DNA of 64,000 nt from Rhodobacteraceae bacterium CCMM004 (GTDB lineage: Bacteria; Pseudomonadota; Alphaproteobacteria; Rhodobacterales; Rhodobacteraceae). The stretch spans positions 372,001-436,000 of the forward strand of contig RZWH01000002.1 in the NCBI GenBank assembly GCA_004005435.1. The letters are read 5' to 3'. The notes below the pieces were generated by a model that was not told where the DNA came from, ran no database searches, and saw only the letters and a list, made by a program, of their open reading frames with translations. A program made the translations under genes and the position numbers. Shown piece after piece: positions 44,756 to 53,575 of this stretch. How positions within the stretch are numbered: the stretch's first letter is position 1; every line of letters begins with the position of its first letter.

Positions 44756-45571
44756 TCAGCCCTTGGGCACCATCTGCAACAACTGGTCCATGCTCATCGC
44801 CGGCTGAGCGCACCCGGCCTCGCCGACGATGCGCGCCGGAACGCCCGCCACCGTCTTCATCGGCGGCACGTCCTCCAGCACCACCGACCCCGCGGCGATG
44901 CGCGAACAGTGGCCCACGTGGATGTTCCCCAGGACCTTGGCCCCCGCCCCGATCAGGACGCCGCACCCGATCTTGGGGTGGCGATCGTCGTCCTCCTTGC
45001 CGGTGCCGCCCAGGGTCACGGAATGCAGCATCGACACGTTGTCGCCCACCACCGCCGTCTCGCCGATGACGATGGAATGCGCGTGGTCGATCATGATCCC
45101 CTGGCCGATGCGCGCGGCCGGGTGGATGTCGACGCCGAACACCTCGCTCACCCGCATCTGGAAGAAATAGGCCAGGTCGCGCCGCCCCTCGGTCCACAGC
45201 CAATGGCCCACACGATAGGCCTGCACCGCCTGGAACCCCTTGAAGTAGAGGAGCGGCTGGAACAGCCGATGGCAGGCGGGATCGCGGTCGAAGACGGCGC
45301 CGATGTCGGCGCGCGCCGCCTTGCCCAGGGACGGGTCGGCGGCATAGGCGGCATCGCCGATCTCGCGCACCAGTTGCTCGGACATCTCGCCCGAGGCGAG
45401 CTTGAGCGCCAGGCGATAGGCCAGCGCCGCCTCCAGCGAATGGTGGTGCAGGACCGACGAATGGATCAACCCGCCCAAGAGCGGCTCGTCGGCGACGGCG
45501 CCCTCGGCCTCCTCGCAGATCCGGGTCCAGACCGGATCGAGGGTCGCCAGATTTTCCTTGCGATGGGCCAT
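44756..45571 (-). CDS. Serine O-acetyltransferase
   Basis: 271 residues. Helical N-terminal domain, then left-handed beta-helix hexapeptide repeats with DIHPAARIGQGIMIDHAHSIVIGE in pieces, catalytic His in DHAHSIVIGE and LHSVTLGGTGK, and GVLIGAGAKVLGNI. Makes O-acetylserine for cysteine synthesis. ATG 45571 has GGAGAG upstream; an in-frame ATG at 45607 is the alternative. A cysE gene beside GTA clusters is a familiar arrangement in Rhodobacterales. The 560-bp gap before dksA-like contains two repeat elements. Confidence 0.94.
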   Translation of the reverse strand: MAHRKENLATLDPVWTRICEEAEGAVADEPLLGGLIHSSVLHHHSLEAALAYRLALKLASGEMSEQLVREIGDAAYAADPSLGKAARADIGAVFDRDPACHRLFQPLLYFKGFQAVQAYRVGHWLWTEGRRDLAYFFQMRVSEVFGVDIHPAARIGQGIMIDHAHSIVIGETAVVGDNVSMLHSVTLGGTGKEDDDRHPKIGCGVLIGAGAKVLGNIHVGHCSRIAAGSVVLEDVPPMKTVAGVPARIVGEAGCAQPAMSMDQLLQMVPKG

Positions 45572-45722
45572 GGCCGCTCTCCGCTGTTGCACCGCACGCT
45601 CCGACATAGGTGTGCCACGTGGACGATCAAAGGGCCAGCCGCGGCGTCGGTCCCGGCGCGGTGGGCGGCGGGGGCCGTCGAAGTGCGCCGCCTGAGCCCC
45701 CTCGCCCCGCCGGCCGCAGGCA

Positions 45723-45842
45723 GGGCAGCGCGGTTCCCCACCGGGGCGGCGCTTTTGGCGAAGGGGGTGCAAACGCTCCGGCGCCGGGGCTTCTGCCGAT
45801 GCCGCGCGCCGCTCCACCCAGCCCCGCGGAACGGCGCACCCC
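45723..45842 (-). repeat. Palindrome-bounded repeat element, copy 3 (reverse orientation, degenerate ends)
   Basis: Read on the minus strand it starts GGGGTGCGCCGTTCCGCG (45842 downward) and ends AACCGCGCTGCCC at 45723, both imperfect versions of the 18-bp ends. The core CCTTCGCCAAAAGCGCCGCC is intact. It lies in the gene-free divergent gap 45572-46131 between cysE and the dksA-like gene. Confidence 0.75.
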
Positions 45843-45936
45843 TCGTCTCTAGAGACCCCAAGGCCAAGCTCCAATATCGAACGAAGCGCCATCTGCGCGC
45901 CGCGCCCAGCCCCGACGCCCCGCCCGGCGGCACGCC

Positions 45937-46058
45937 GGGCAGCGCCGTCCCGCCCCCCCGGGGCGGCGCTTTGGCGAAGGCGGTGCTTCCGCCGCAAGGT
46001 GGATGCTTTTGGCGCCCTCGCGCCCCGCCCGACCCGCCCCGGCGGGACGGCGCTGCCC
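45937..46058 (-). repeat. Palindrome-bounded repeat element, copy 4 (reverse orientation)
   Basis: Both 18-bp ends are exact: 45937-45954 and 46041-46058 on the plus strand read GGGCAGCGCCGTCCCGCC and GGCGGGACGGCGCTGCCC. Orientation, set by the core CCTTCGCCAAAGCGCCGCC, is reversed. Its start lies 216 bp from that of copy 3. It ends 73 bp before the dksA-like ATG, so it may overlap that gene's promoter. Confidence 0.85.
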
Positions 46059-46131
46059 TCATCGTAGAGCTCATGCGACGGCGGAAGCCCGGACCGTTCT
46101 CACCGCTGCCGTCTTGCCGTAGGATCGCGCC

Positions 46132-46461
46132 ATGGACCCCGATGACGCCCGTGAGCGCCTGCGCGCCCGCAGCGCCGCACTGGTCGCCGAGACCAACGGC
46201 GGCCGCGGCGCCACCGCGACCGTCGCGCTGGATCAGCAGGCGGTGGGTCGGCTCAGCCGCATGGATGCGCTGCAGCAGCAGGCCATGGCCCAGGCGGCGC
46301 AGCGCAACCGTGCGGCCGAACTCGGCCGGATCGACGCCGCCCTCGCCCGGATCGCGGCGAACGCGTTCGGCTATTGCGTCGATTGCGGGGACGAAATCGC
46401 AGCGGCGCGGCTCGACCGGGATCCGTCGGCACCGAAGTGCCTGTCCTGCGCCCGCGGCTGA
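46132..46461 (+). CDS. DksA/TraR-type zinc-finger protein
   Basis: 109 residues, shorter than full DksA (about 150) and like compact TraR-type members. Helical N-terminus, then the C4 zinc finger CVDCGDEI ... KCLSCARG at the C-terminus, preceded by DAALARIAANAFGYC. Likely binds the RNA polymerase secondary channel; exact role unknown. AGGATCG precedes the ATG. Its last 91 bp overlap the 3' end of the opposing GTA-linked gene. Confidence 0.87.
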   Translation: MDPDDARERLRARSAALVAETNGGRGATATVALDQQAVGRLSRMDALQQQAMAQAAQRNRAAELGRIDAALARIAANAFGYCVDCGDEIAAARLDRDPSAPKCLSCARG

Positions 46462-46736
46462 GCGAGCCCCTCCAGCACCGCGACCAGGCAGCGGCGGTAA
46501 TCGGGATCGCCGAGCGGCGGCTCGGGCCGGTGAGGCCGCCTGAGTGCCGCCGTCATCAGCGTGCCGTCGCCCCAGTGGGGATGCGCCCGCCCGCGGGCGC
46601 AGCGCCACTCCGCGGCGCGGCGGGCCTCGGCCAGCATCCGCCGAAGCAGCCAGGCCCGCCGCGCGGGCCGCACCGCCAGCAGCGCCCTGGCCGCCGCCAC
46701 CGCGTCGCCGATGCCAGGCGCCAACGCCCCCTGCAT
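46371..46736 (-). CDS. GTA-linked small protein (DUF7742-like)
   Basis: 121 residues, helical. The lines AAARALLAVRPARRAWLLRRMLAEA, in pieces, and RAHPHWGDGTLMTAAL match, as I remember, a small protein found directly behind the GTA host-interaction gene in Rhodobacterales. Function unknown. It starts two bases after the preceding gene's stop. Homologs I recall end near residue 100; here about 30 codons continue into the dksA-like gene on the other strand, so a stop was either lost or a frameshift extended the tail. Confidence 0.65.
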   Translation of the reverse strand: MQGALAPGIGDAVAAARALLAVRPARRAWLLRRMLAEARRAAEWRCARGRAHPHWGDGTLMTAALRRPHRPEPPLGDPDYRRCLVAVLEGLAQPRAQDRHFGADGSRSSRAAAISSPQSTQ

Positions 46737-46737
46737 G

Positions 46738-49700
46738 TCAGACCGTCACGGTTGTCGCGGCGAAGGGACCGGGCCCGAACCGGTCGGACACCTGGGCGAC
46801 CTCGACGGTGAACGGCGCCTGGGCACCGTCTGCGACGCGGTCGGCGGCCGTATAGGTCCACTGCGGCACCGCCACCGTCGCGGTCCGCAAAACCTGACCG
46901 CCGGTGCGCACCCGCACCTCGTACTGCTCCTCCGCCTCGCCCAGGGGCACCTCGACGCTCTGCCAGGTATCGCCGTCGATCCGGGTGCGGCGGATCCACG
47001 TCAGCTCCAGATCGCCCCCCGGTGCGGGCATGGCCCGCAGATGCGCGGGGCTGTAGGGGCGCAGCCCCACCCCGTCGAACGCACGGGCGGTCTGCACATA
47101 GACCGGATCGTCCACCGGGCGGCCGGCAGGACCGGCGCGATAGTAGCGGGCGAGCCCCCTCTGCCCCGCCGCCAGGTCGATCTGCACCACGCGAGGGTCG
47201 AGCAGCACCACACGGCTGCCCGGCGGCCAGGCCGAAGGCATCAGCGCGTCGGTCCCCGCTTGCCCACGCAGCCGCAGGCTCAGGTCGTAGGTGTCGGGCA
47301 GCACCAGCGTCGCGGTGAGGAACTGGAACACCTCCCACACGTCGTCGGTGCCTTGCCCGATGGCCATCGCGTTGGCCCCGGCAAAGAGCTGCTCGGGCCC
47401 GACAGACGCCAGCGTCCCGCTGATCAACCGCACCCTCAGCGCCGGTCCCCGGTCGAAGAGCCCCGGCCGCGCCGCCGCCAGCACCGTCTCGGTCACGCCG
47501 ATGGTCGCGGGCGCCCCCACGAGGGTGTTGAGCTGATAGCCCGCGTCGAGCGGCGCATCGTAGAGCGCGACGGACCCAGGCCAGGGCCGCGCGCTCACCG
47601 CCAGGCGGGGCGCATGGGGCACCTCGTCGCCGGTCAGGAGCGGCAGGTCCAGGAACACCGGCAAGACCGGCACCGGGGCGACGAAGCGGCGCAGGCGCAC
47701 CGCCGCCTCCACCGTGTCCGAGGGGGTGTAGAGCTCGCGCTCGATCCGGGTGGCCTCGATCACCTGGTGGTCCGAGGCGGCGACGTGGTCGATGCGGTAG
47801 AGCCCACCGGCGACCTCGACCGCGTCGCCCGCCCCCCAGGCCATCGCCGAGGGCGGCAGGGCAAAGCTGACGCGGTCCCGCGCCACTCGCGCCTCGGCCA
47901 GCCACCGTTCGGTGATCGCGGCGCCCTCGGTCGGGGTCAGCACCAGGGGCAGGTCGGACTGGGCGGCGGCAAAGCTGCGCTCGTCGGGGAACACCGCCTC
48001 GGCCACCCGGGTCTCGAAGTCGCCGTCGGCGGCGGTGTAGGTCAGCCGGAGCCGCCCCACCCGTTCAGCCTCGGGACTGCGCAGGGTGCGCAGATCGCCG
48101 TCCAGTTCGCCGCTCACGGCCAGACGCGCGGGATCGACCGTGCCCGCCCGGCGCCCGTCGCGGGTGGCGAAGATCAGCCGCCCTGCCCGCTCCACCACGT
48201 CGAAGCCGTAGGCCAGCATCAGCGGTTGCAGCGCCGACCGCGCATCGCCGCCGGTGCCAACCACATAGCCCCGCACCACGTCGTAGAGTCGGTCGGCATC
48301 CACCTCCTCGACGATCGCCGAGCGCCCGCAGATCTCGCGCACCACCGAGGCCAGGGCGCGGGCGGTGATCCGCCCGGTGATCCAGTGCCCGCGGGCATAG
48401 TTGTCGTGGTCGTCCCAGAGATCGGTGCGCCCGGGAAAGAAGGGATAGGGCCGCGCGTCCCAGGCCCAAACATGGATCCGCCCCGGGTCCACCATCGGGC
48501 CGGAATAGACCTCGGACACGGGATTGTTGGCCGGATCGCCCCAGTGGTCGAACACCGCCCGCAGGAACTGCATCTGCATCAGGTCGTCGCGGCGCCCCGA
48601 GGAGTAGCGCGGCACCCCGGACTCCGAGGATTTCGGATCGAGAAAGCGGTTGGGCTGATTGGCACCCTTGTCGATGGCGGCGCAGCCGATCTCGGTGAAC
48701 CGGATGGGCTTGGACATGGGCACCCAGTCGGTGGGGGTGTCCGAGCGCACGCCGCCGGGGCGGTCGTGGTGGGGATTGGACCACCACGACACCAGGTCCT
48801 TGTAGCGGAACACCCAGGGCTCGCCATAGGCGCCGTCGGTGATCGGCGTCCGCCGCTGCACCGCCTCGGCCTCGGGCGCGTGATAGTACCAGTCGAACCC
48901 CTCGCCGCCGGCGATGTTGGCCTTGAGATAGTCGAGGTTGTAGATCGCGCCGTAGTCCGCATCGGCGTGGTCGAACCCGTCGCGCCAGTCGGCCATGGGC
49001 ATGTAGTTGTCGATGCCGATGAAATCGACGTTCGGATCGGCCCAGAGCGGATCGAGGTGGAACAGCACGTCGCCCGAGCCGTCCTGGGGGTGATAGCCGA
49101 AATACTCCGACCAGTCGGCGGCATAGCCGATCTGGACCGTGGGCCCGAGGATTTGCCGGACGTCGGCGGCCAACTGCCGAAACGCCGCCACCGCCGGGAA
49201 GCTGCCATTGGCCCCCCGGATCTGGGTCAGGCCGCGCATCTCGCTGCCGATGCAGAACGCCTCCACCCCCCCGGCCTGGGCGCAGAGATGGGCATAGTGG
49301 AGGATGAACCGGCGATACCCTCCATCGGCGGGCCCGGTATAGCTCACTCCCTGCTCGCCGGTGTCGAAGTCGCCAGGCCCCGCCTGACCGAAGAACGCGG
49401 CGACCTCGGCCTCGGCGGCGGCGGTCCGGTCGGTGGTGCCGTCGACGCCGGGGGCCAGCGCGGTGGTGATCCGCCCGCGCCAGGGCAGCTTGGGCTGCCC
49501 CTCCGCCCCGGTATAGGGGTCGATGAGGGTGTTGTCCTCGGCCTGGGTCATCAGGAGGAACGGATAGAACGTCACCGCCTGTCCCGCGGCGGCCATCGCC
49601 TGGATCGCCTCGCGGACCGAGCGGTCGGCGGGCGTGCCGCCGTAGATCGGCCGCCCGTTCGGCGCCGACAGGGCCGCCGCCCCGGCCCGGTCGATGCCGC

Positions 49701-50658
49701 TGACGGTCCAGGGCATCCCCACCCCGTCGTCGGTTTTCTGTTCCACCATCGGCTGCACGCGGCACGCCCCGGCGCGCAGATCGTCGCCGAACCACGCCAC
49801 GATCAGCGACACCGCCTCGCAGTTCGGCGCCTCCTCGGTCAGCGCCTCCAGCGACACGGCAAAGTCCGTCTTGCCCAACGGCGTGTTCACGTTTGCCGAG
49901 GTGGCGACGCCCGGCTCCTTCTCGAAATGCACGGGCGTGGTGGCCAGGGCGTATTCGCCGGTGCCCGGCATCATCGCCACCGCCCGCACCCCACGGGCCA
50001 GGTCCACCGCGCCGCTGCCCTCCAGGTCCGCGGGTTCGGGCCGCGTCACCTCGAACGAGAACTGCGGCACGCGGTTGCCGAAGCGGCCCAGGTCCAGATC
50101 CTCGATCACCACATAAGCCAACCCTCGGAACGCGGGCACGGCGCCCGCCCCCTCTACCGCTTCGATCTTGGGATCGGGGAGCTGGTCCTCGGTGCCGGGA
50201 TAGAGCCGCAGGTCGAGCGAATCCCGCGCGATCTCGTCGCCGTCCGCCCAGACGCGGCCGATCCGGCCCACGACCCCCTCGCAGAGGCCCACGGCGAGGC
50301 TCACCGAATAGCTGTATTCGGTGACGGTCGGCTGCTTCGGCGCGCCCTTGCCGCCGCCGCCGCCGGTGGTGGTCGCCGTCTCCAGGAAGTCGGAGGCCCA
50401 GATCACCTGTCCGCCGACGCGGACGCGCCCGTGGACGTGGGCGACCGGGCTCCCCTCGCCCGCGCCGGTGAGGCGAAAGCGGTCGACGCGCCCGGTCTCG
50501 ACCGCCTGGCTGCCCTGGCCCAACAGGCTCTGGTCGATGACCCGGCCCAGGGTGGCGCCGACCGCGCGCCCGATCACCACCGAGCTCAGCCCCAGGACGC
50601 TGCCGCCCAGCGACGCGCCGATCGCCGAGCCGACCGCGGAGAGAACAATCGTCGCCAT
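46738..50658 (-). CDS. GTA baseplate megatron / host-interaction tail protein (g15-like)
   Basis: 1306 residues, the largest gene here and similar in size to R. capsulatus GTA g15. Glycine-rich N-terminal hub-anchoring part (about 1-400), a TIM-barrel-like glycosidase-type domain (about 430-750; VDFIGIDNYMPMADWRDGFDH region, FTEIGCAAIDKG), then a phage-tail domain and C-terminal beta domains. It closes the baseplate and contacts the recipient cell or cell wall. Its start overlaps the peptidase stop by one base. Sequence is intact with no frameshift. Confidence 0.92.
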   Translation of the reverse strand: MATIVLSAVGSAIGASLGGSVLGLSSVVIGRAVGATLGRVIDQSLLGQGSQAVETGRVDRFRLTGAGEGSPVAHVHGRVRVGGQVIWASDFLETATTTGGGGGKGAPKQPTVTEYSYSVSLAVGLCEGVVGRIGRVWADGDEIARDSLDLRLYPGTEDQLPDPKIEAVEGAGAVPAFRGLAYVVIEDLDLGRFGNRVPQFSFEVTRPEPADLEGSGAVDLARGVRAVAMMPGTGEYALATTPVHFEKEPGVATSANVNTPLGKTDFAVSLEALTEEAPNCEAVSLIVAWFGDDLRAGACRVQPMVEQKTDDGVGMPWTVSGIDRAGAAALSAPNGRPIYGGTPADRSVREAIQAMAAAGQAVTFYPFLLMTQAEDNTLIDPYTGAEGQPKLPWRGRITTALAPGVDGTTDRTAAAEAEVAAFFGQAGPGDFDTGEQGVSYTGPADGGYRRFILHYAHLCAQAGGVEAFCIGSEMRGLTQIRGANGSFPAVAAFRQLAADVRQILGPTVQIGYAADWSEYFGYHPQDGSGDVLFHLDPLWADPNVDFIGIDNYMPMADWRDGFDHADADYGAIYNLDYLKANIAGGEGFDWYYHAPEAEAVQRRTPITDGAYGEPWVFRYKDLVSWWSNPHHDRPGGVRSDTPTDWVPMSKPIRFTEIGCAAIDKGANQPNRFLDPKSSESGVPRYSSGRRDDLMQMQFLRAVFDHWGDPANNPVSEVYSGPMVDPGRIHVWAWDARPYPFFPGRTDLWDDHDNYARGHWITGRITARALASVVREICGRSAIVEEVDADRLYDVVRGYVVGTGGDARSALQPLMLAYGFDVVERAGRLIFATRDGRRAGTVDPARLAVSGELDGDLRTLRSPEAERVGRLRLTYTAADGDFETRVAEAVFPDERSFAAAQSDLPLVLTPTEGAAITERWLAEARVARDRVSFALPPSAMAWGAGDAVEVAGGLYRIDHVAASDHQVIEATRIERELYTPSDTVEAAVRLRRFVAPVPVLPVFLDLPLLTGDEVPHAPRLAVSARPWPGSVALYDAPLDAGYQLNTLVGAPATIGVTETVLAAARPGLFDRGPALRVRLISGTLASVGPEQLFAGANAMAIGQGTDDVWEVFQFLTATLVLPDTYDLSLRLRGQAGTDALMPSAWPPGSRVVLLDPRVVQIDLAAGQRGLARYYRAGPAGRPVDDPVYVQTARAFDGVGLRPYSPAHLRAMPAPGGDLELTWIRRTRIDGDTWQSVEVPLGEAEEQYEVRVRTGGQVLRTATVAVPQWTYTAADRVADGAQAPFTVEVAQVSDRFGPGPFAATTVTV

Positions 50659-51098
50659 CAGATACCCCTGTCCGGAAACGCAAACCGCGCCACGATCCGC
50701 CGCCGCCAGGGCGCGCTCAGCGCGTTCTCGACGACCCCATGGCCGCTATAGGCATGCACGAAACGAGGGCTGTCGCCCGCCTCCGTCACGATGCCCAGAT
50801 GCTTGGCCACCCCGCCGTCCCGCATCCGAAAGAGCAGGACGTCGCCCGGCTCCAGCGCGTCGCAGCGCCGCTCGATCAGGTGCGCGGCGGCGGCCTGCCA
50901 GAGCCGCTCTTGCCGCTGGGGCTCGGACCAGTCGGGGGTGTAGGGCGGCACGTCCGCAGGCTCGTGGCCGTAGAGCGCGCGCCACACCCCGCGGATGAGG
51001 CCCAGGCAGTCGGTGCCGGCGCCTCTGGCCGCGGCTTGGTGGCGATAGGGCGTGCCGATCCAGCGCCGGGCCTCCCGCGCCGCCGCCGCGCCGCTCAT
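50658..51098 (-). CDS. GTA tail peptidase, NlpC/P60 type (g14-like)
   Basis: 146 residues. NlpC/P60 cysteine peptidase with catalytic Cys in GTDCLGLIRGVWR near residue 30, a His in VAKHLGIVTEAG and a further His in FVHAYSGHG. It likely cuts peptide cross-links so the tail can penetrate the cell wall. Start at 51098 overlaps the hub gene stop as ATGA. Length normal for the GTA peptidase. Confidence 0.92.
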   Translation of the reverse strand: MSGAAAAREARRWIGTPYRHQAAARGAGTDCLGLIRGVWRALYGHEPADVPPYTPDWSEPQRQERLWQAAAAHLIERRCDALEPGDVLLFRMRDGGVAKHLGIVTEAGDSPRFVHAYSGHGVVENALSAPWRRRIVARFAFPDRGI

Positions 51099-52078
51099 GC
51101 GCCGCCTCCGTCGCCAAAGTCCTCGCCAGAGCCGCCGCCGCCGCCCGGACCGCCCGGATCGTCGACCGTCAGGGCCGCGCCGCCCACCTCGGGCATCAGG
51201 CTGCCGCCGGTATGGGCGCCCCCCGCCTTGGGATAGGCCATCAGCCAATCCTCGCTCGGCAGATAGGGAAAGCCGCGAAAGTTCACCACGTTGTCGAACT
51301 TCAGCCGGCAGGTCTGGAGCCGCTTGTCGCAGCCCGCCTCCAACCGGATCGTGTCGCCCGGCGCGATCCCGCCCCTGAGCGCCTCCCAGACCTCGACCAC
51401 CCGCCCATTGGGGAGCTGGCGGTCGTTCTTGATCACCGCCACGGCCCCCTCCGACGCGCCCGACAGGACCCGCAACGTGCCGCGCTCGAACCAGCGGTCG
51501 TCGAACCCGTCGAGCGCGGCGAAGTCAAAGAACTTGGCCTCCCGCACCGCCTCCACCGACCGCTCGGTGGCGTAGCCGGGCGAGGACAGATCGGCGCGGC
51601 ATTGGGCATCCCCCAGAACGGCGGTGCAAGGCCCCTGATAGACCCGCCCCTGTGGCTGGTTCAGCGCCTCGGTCAGACCCCGCAACTCGGCCGTGAAGGC
51701 ACCGCCGGACCGCGCGATTTCGCCCATGGTGCCCCGGAACTGCATCAGCCGCTGGTCCGGCGCCGCCCAGTTGACCAGCCACGCCGACACGACTGCACCG
51801 TCGAACCGCCCCGCCAGGATGTCCTCCTCGCGCACCGCGGCGTCGCTCAGGGCGCCCACCGCCTCGGAGTTGTCGACCGACAGGCCGCTCGTCTGCTCCA
51901 GCGCCCGCGCCTGCAACCCCTCGCTGGGCGAAAACGTCATGCCGTCGAACCCCACCGGCCCGTCGTGGTCGGTAAAGCCCAGCGTCACGCCGTCGCGCCG
52001 CACCACCTGCCAACAGCGGCAGAGCGTGGTGATCCCCCCGGCCAGATGATCCGCCAGCCCCGGCGACAGCGCGATCAT
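51095..52078 (-). CDS. GTA tail hub protein (DUF2163, g13-like)
   Basis: 327 residues. DUF2163 core plus C-terminal FAD/phage-hub segment. Six cysteines in three pairs are visible: LCRCW near residue 20, GPC and AQC near 160, and the C-terminal EAGCDKRLQTCRLKFDN. The C-terminus then carries a glycine-rich tail of about 20 residues (DDPGGPGGGGGSGED). The hub joins the tail tube to the baseplate. Overlaps neighbours on both sides by four bases. Confidence 0.9.
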   Translation of the reverse strand: MIALSPGLADHLAGGITTLCRCWQVVRRDGVTLGFTDHDGPVGFDGMTFSPSEGLQARALEQTSGLSVDNSEAVGALSDAAVREEDILAGRFDGAVVSAWLVNWAAPDQRLMQFRGTMGEIARSGGAFTAELRGLTEALNQPQGRVYQGPCTAVLGDAQCRADLSSPGYATERSVEAVREAKFFDFAALDGFDDRWFERGTLRVLSGASEGAVAVIKNDRQLPNGRVVEVWEALRGGIAPGDTIRLEAGCDKRLQTCRLKFDNVVNFRGFPYLPSEDWLMAYPKAGGAHTGGSLMPEVGGAALTVDDPGGPGGGGGSGEDFGDGGGA

Positions 52079-52707
52079 ATCCGCACCTCGACCACCGGCA
52101 CGGTCGGCACGTCGCCCGCGCGAAAGCTCGCCACCGAGGTCTGGATGCGGTCGGTGTCGAAGCGGACGGGCACGTCGAACTCGTAGCCCGCCGTGACCTC
52201 GGTTCCCGCCGGCGGCACCGCCTCCAGCGTCACGATGCCCGTGGCGGTGTCGACCTCGAAATGCACCCCCTCGCGCAGACGGTCGCCTTCGATCCCCAGG
52301 CCGACGGTGCCGGACACAGGCTTGAGGATCGGCCGCTCGTAGCTCTGCGAGCCCGACGTGTAACGCTTGATCAGTTGGAACGTCCGCCGCACCCCGTCGC
52401 CCAGCGCGATGACCTGGTCCTCGTAGGTCACGTCGCGTGACGGCAGGGCCGATTTGTAGTCCGCCCAGTCCTTCCACCGGAAACCGTAGAGCTGCCCCCG
52501 CCGCGCCTCGAAGAACGAGATCAACAGCTCGACATCGTCGAGCGAGCGCAGCCCCAGTCCCGCGTCATAGCGGCGCCGCGAATGCGCCCAGGGCGTGTTG
52601 CGCTCTTCGAACCCGTTGGCGAGCGTCACCACCTCGGTGCGCCGCTCTGGGCCCCCGACCGAGCCAAAGCTCAGATTGGCGGGAAAGCGGACCTCGTGAA
52701 ATGCCAT
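52075..52707 (-). CDS. GTA distal tail protein (DUF2460, g12-like)
   Basis: 210 residues. DUF2460 throughout: MAFHEVRFPANLSFGSVGGP, RRRYDAGLGLRSLDDVELLISFFEARRG in pieces, and YGFRWKDWADYKS. Forms the ring at the end of the tail tube onto which hub and megatron attach. ATG 52707; gap of 15 bp after the tape-measure gene; its stop overlaps the hub start. No anomaly. Confidence 0.92.
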   Translation of the reverse strand: MAFHEVRFPANLSFGSVGGPERRTEVVTLANGFEERNTPWAHSRRRYDAGLGLRSLDDVELLISFFEARRGQLYGFRWKDWADYKSALPSRDVTYEDQVIALGDGVRRTFQLIKRYTSGSQSYERPILKPVSGTVGLGIEGDRLREGVHFEVDTATGIVTLEAVPPAGTEVTAGYEFDVPVRFDTDRIQTSVASFRAGDVPTVPVVEVRI

Positions 52708-52722
52708 GGCGGTTCTCTCCCC

Positions 52723-53382
52723 TCAGCGGTTGCGCTGACCGCGCGCCAGGGCGCGGTTCATCTGCGCCGCGATCTGGCTCTGGCTGCGGCGGAACCCTTC
52801 GACGTCGGGTGTGCTGACGTTGATCGTCACGTGGACGGCGCGCCCGCCCGATGCCTGCACCCCCAGCCGCCCGTCGGCGCCGCGGGTCAGCGGCATGATC
52901 GCCTCCGGCCCCGCCTCGCCCATGAGCCCGGTCGCCCCGCGCATGGGAAAGGTCGTGGCCTGCCGCACGATGCCGCCCGAGGCAAAGGGCACGACCCGGC
53001 CCTGGCTGAACGGCGCACCCTTTTCGAACGGCAGGAGCCCGCTCACCACGCTCTCGATCCCGCGGGCCAGGAGCCCGCCGACATGCTTGGTCACCGGGGT
53101 GATCGCGGCGGAATAGGCGGCGTTGACCATCGCCTCGGCCACACCCTTGAGCGCGTCGCTCAGCTTCATCCCGTCGAAGACCAACCCGTCGAAGGCGCGG
53201 CGCAGCCCGGTCGAGATCCCACGGCTCAGCACCCGCACGTCCCGCCCGGTGTCCGACACCGTCGCCTGCATCGACCGCAGTTCGGCGTTGAAGGCCCCGA
53301 TCACCGCGCGGGCCCCCTCGGCACCGTCCTCCAGCGTCCTGACGCTCTCGCCCAGCGCCTCAGTCTCGGTCACATCCACCAT
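52723..53382 (-). CDS. GTA tail tape-measure protein (g11-like)
   Basis: 219 residues, matching the very short tape measure of GTAs and so not truncated despite phage proteins being far longer. Helical N-terminus (residues 1-60), LSRGISTGLRRAFDGLVF, and a glycine-rich C-terminal region with FASGGIV and GLMGEAGPEAIMPLTRG typical of tape measures. Sets tail length. The start overlaps the preceding small gene by 23 bp. Confidence 0.9.
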   Translation of the reverse strand: MVDVTETEALGESVRTLEDGAEGARAVIGAFNAELRSMQATVSDTGRDVRVLSRGISTGLRRAFDGLVFDGMKLSDALKGVAEAMVNAAYSAAITPVTKHVGGLLARGIESVVSGLLPFEKGAPFSQGRVVPFASGGIVRQATTFPMRGATGLMGEAGPEAIMPLTRGADGRLGVQASGGRAVHVTINVSTPDVEGFRRSQSQIAAQMNRALARGQRNR

Positions 53383-53575
53383 CGTCCGCTCCCTTCACGT
53401 CGGGAAATTGCGCGGCCAGTTCGTCCAGCCGCGCCCGCCCCAGGGGCCGCGCCCCGCGTCCGGCCCCCAGGATCAGCATCAGTTCGGCCGGCGTCAGCGC
53501 CCAGAACGCGGACGGTGACAGGCCCCGCGCCGTGATCGCGGCCCGCATCAGCGCCGGCCAGTCGATGGCGCTCAC
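53360..53575 (-). CDS. GTA tail assembly chaperone-like protein (g10.1-like)
   Basis: 71 residues: IDWPALMRAAITARGLSPSAFWALTPAEL is the conserved part, seen in pieces, of phage tail assembly chaperones. It should help load the tape measure, together with the product of the preceding gene. GTG start at 53575 overlaps the g10-like stop as GTGA. The last 23 bp run into the tape-measure gene. The Asp/Gly-rich end may tolerate this overlap. Confidence 0.82.
   Translation of the reverse strand: MSAIDWPALMRAAITARGLSPSAFWALTPAELMLILGAGRGARPLGRARLDELAAQFPDVKGADDGGCDRD

Noticed and set aside
52723-53382. Tape measure as a truncated gene
   Set aside because: About 219 residues is the normal GTA tape-measure length.
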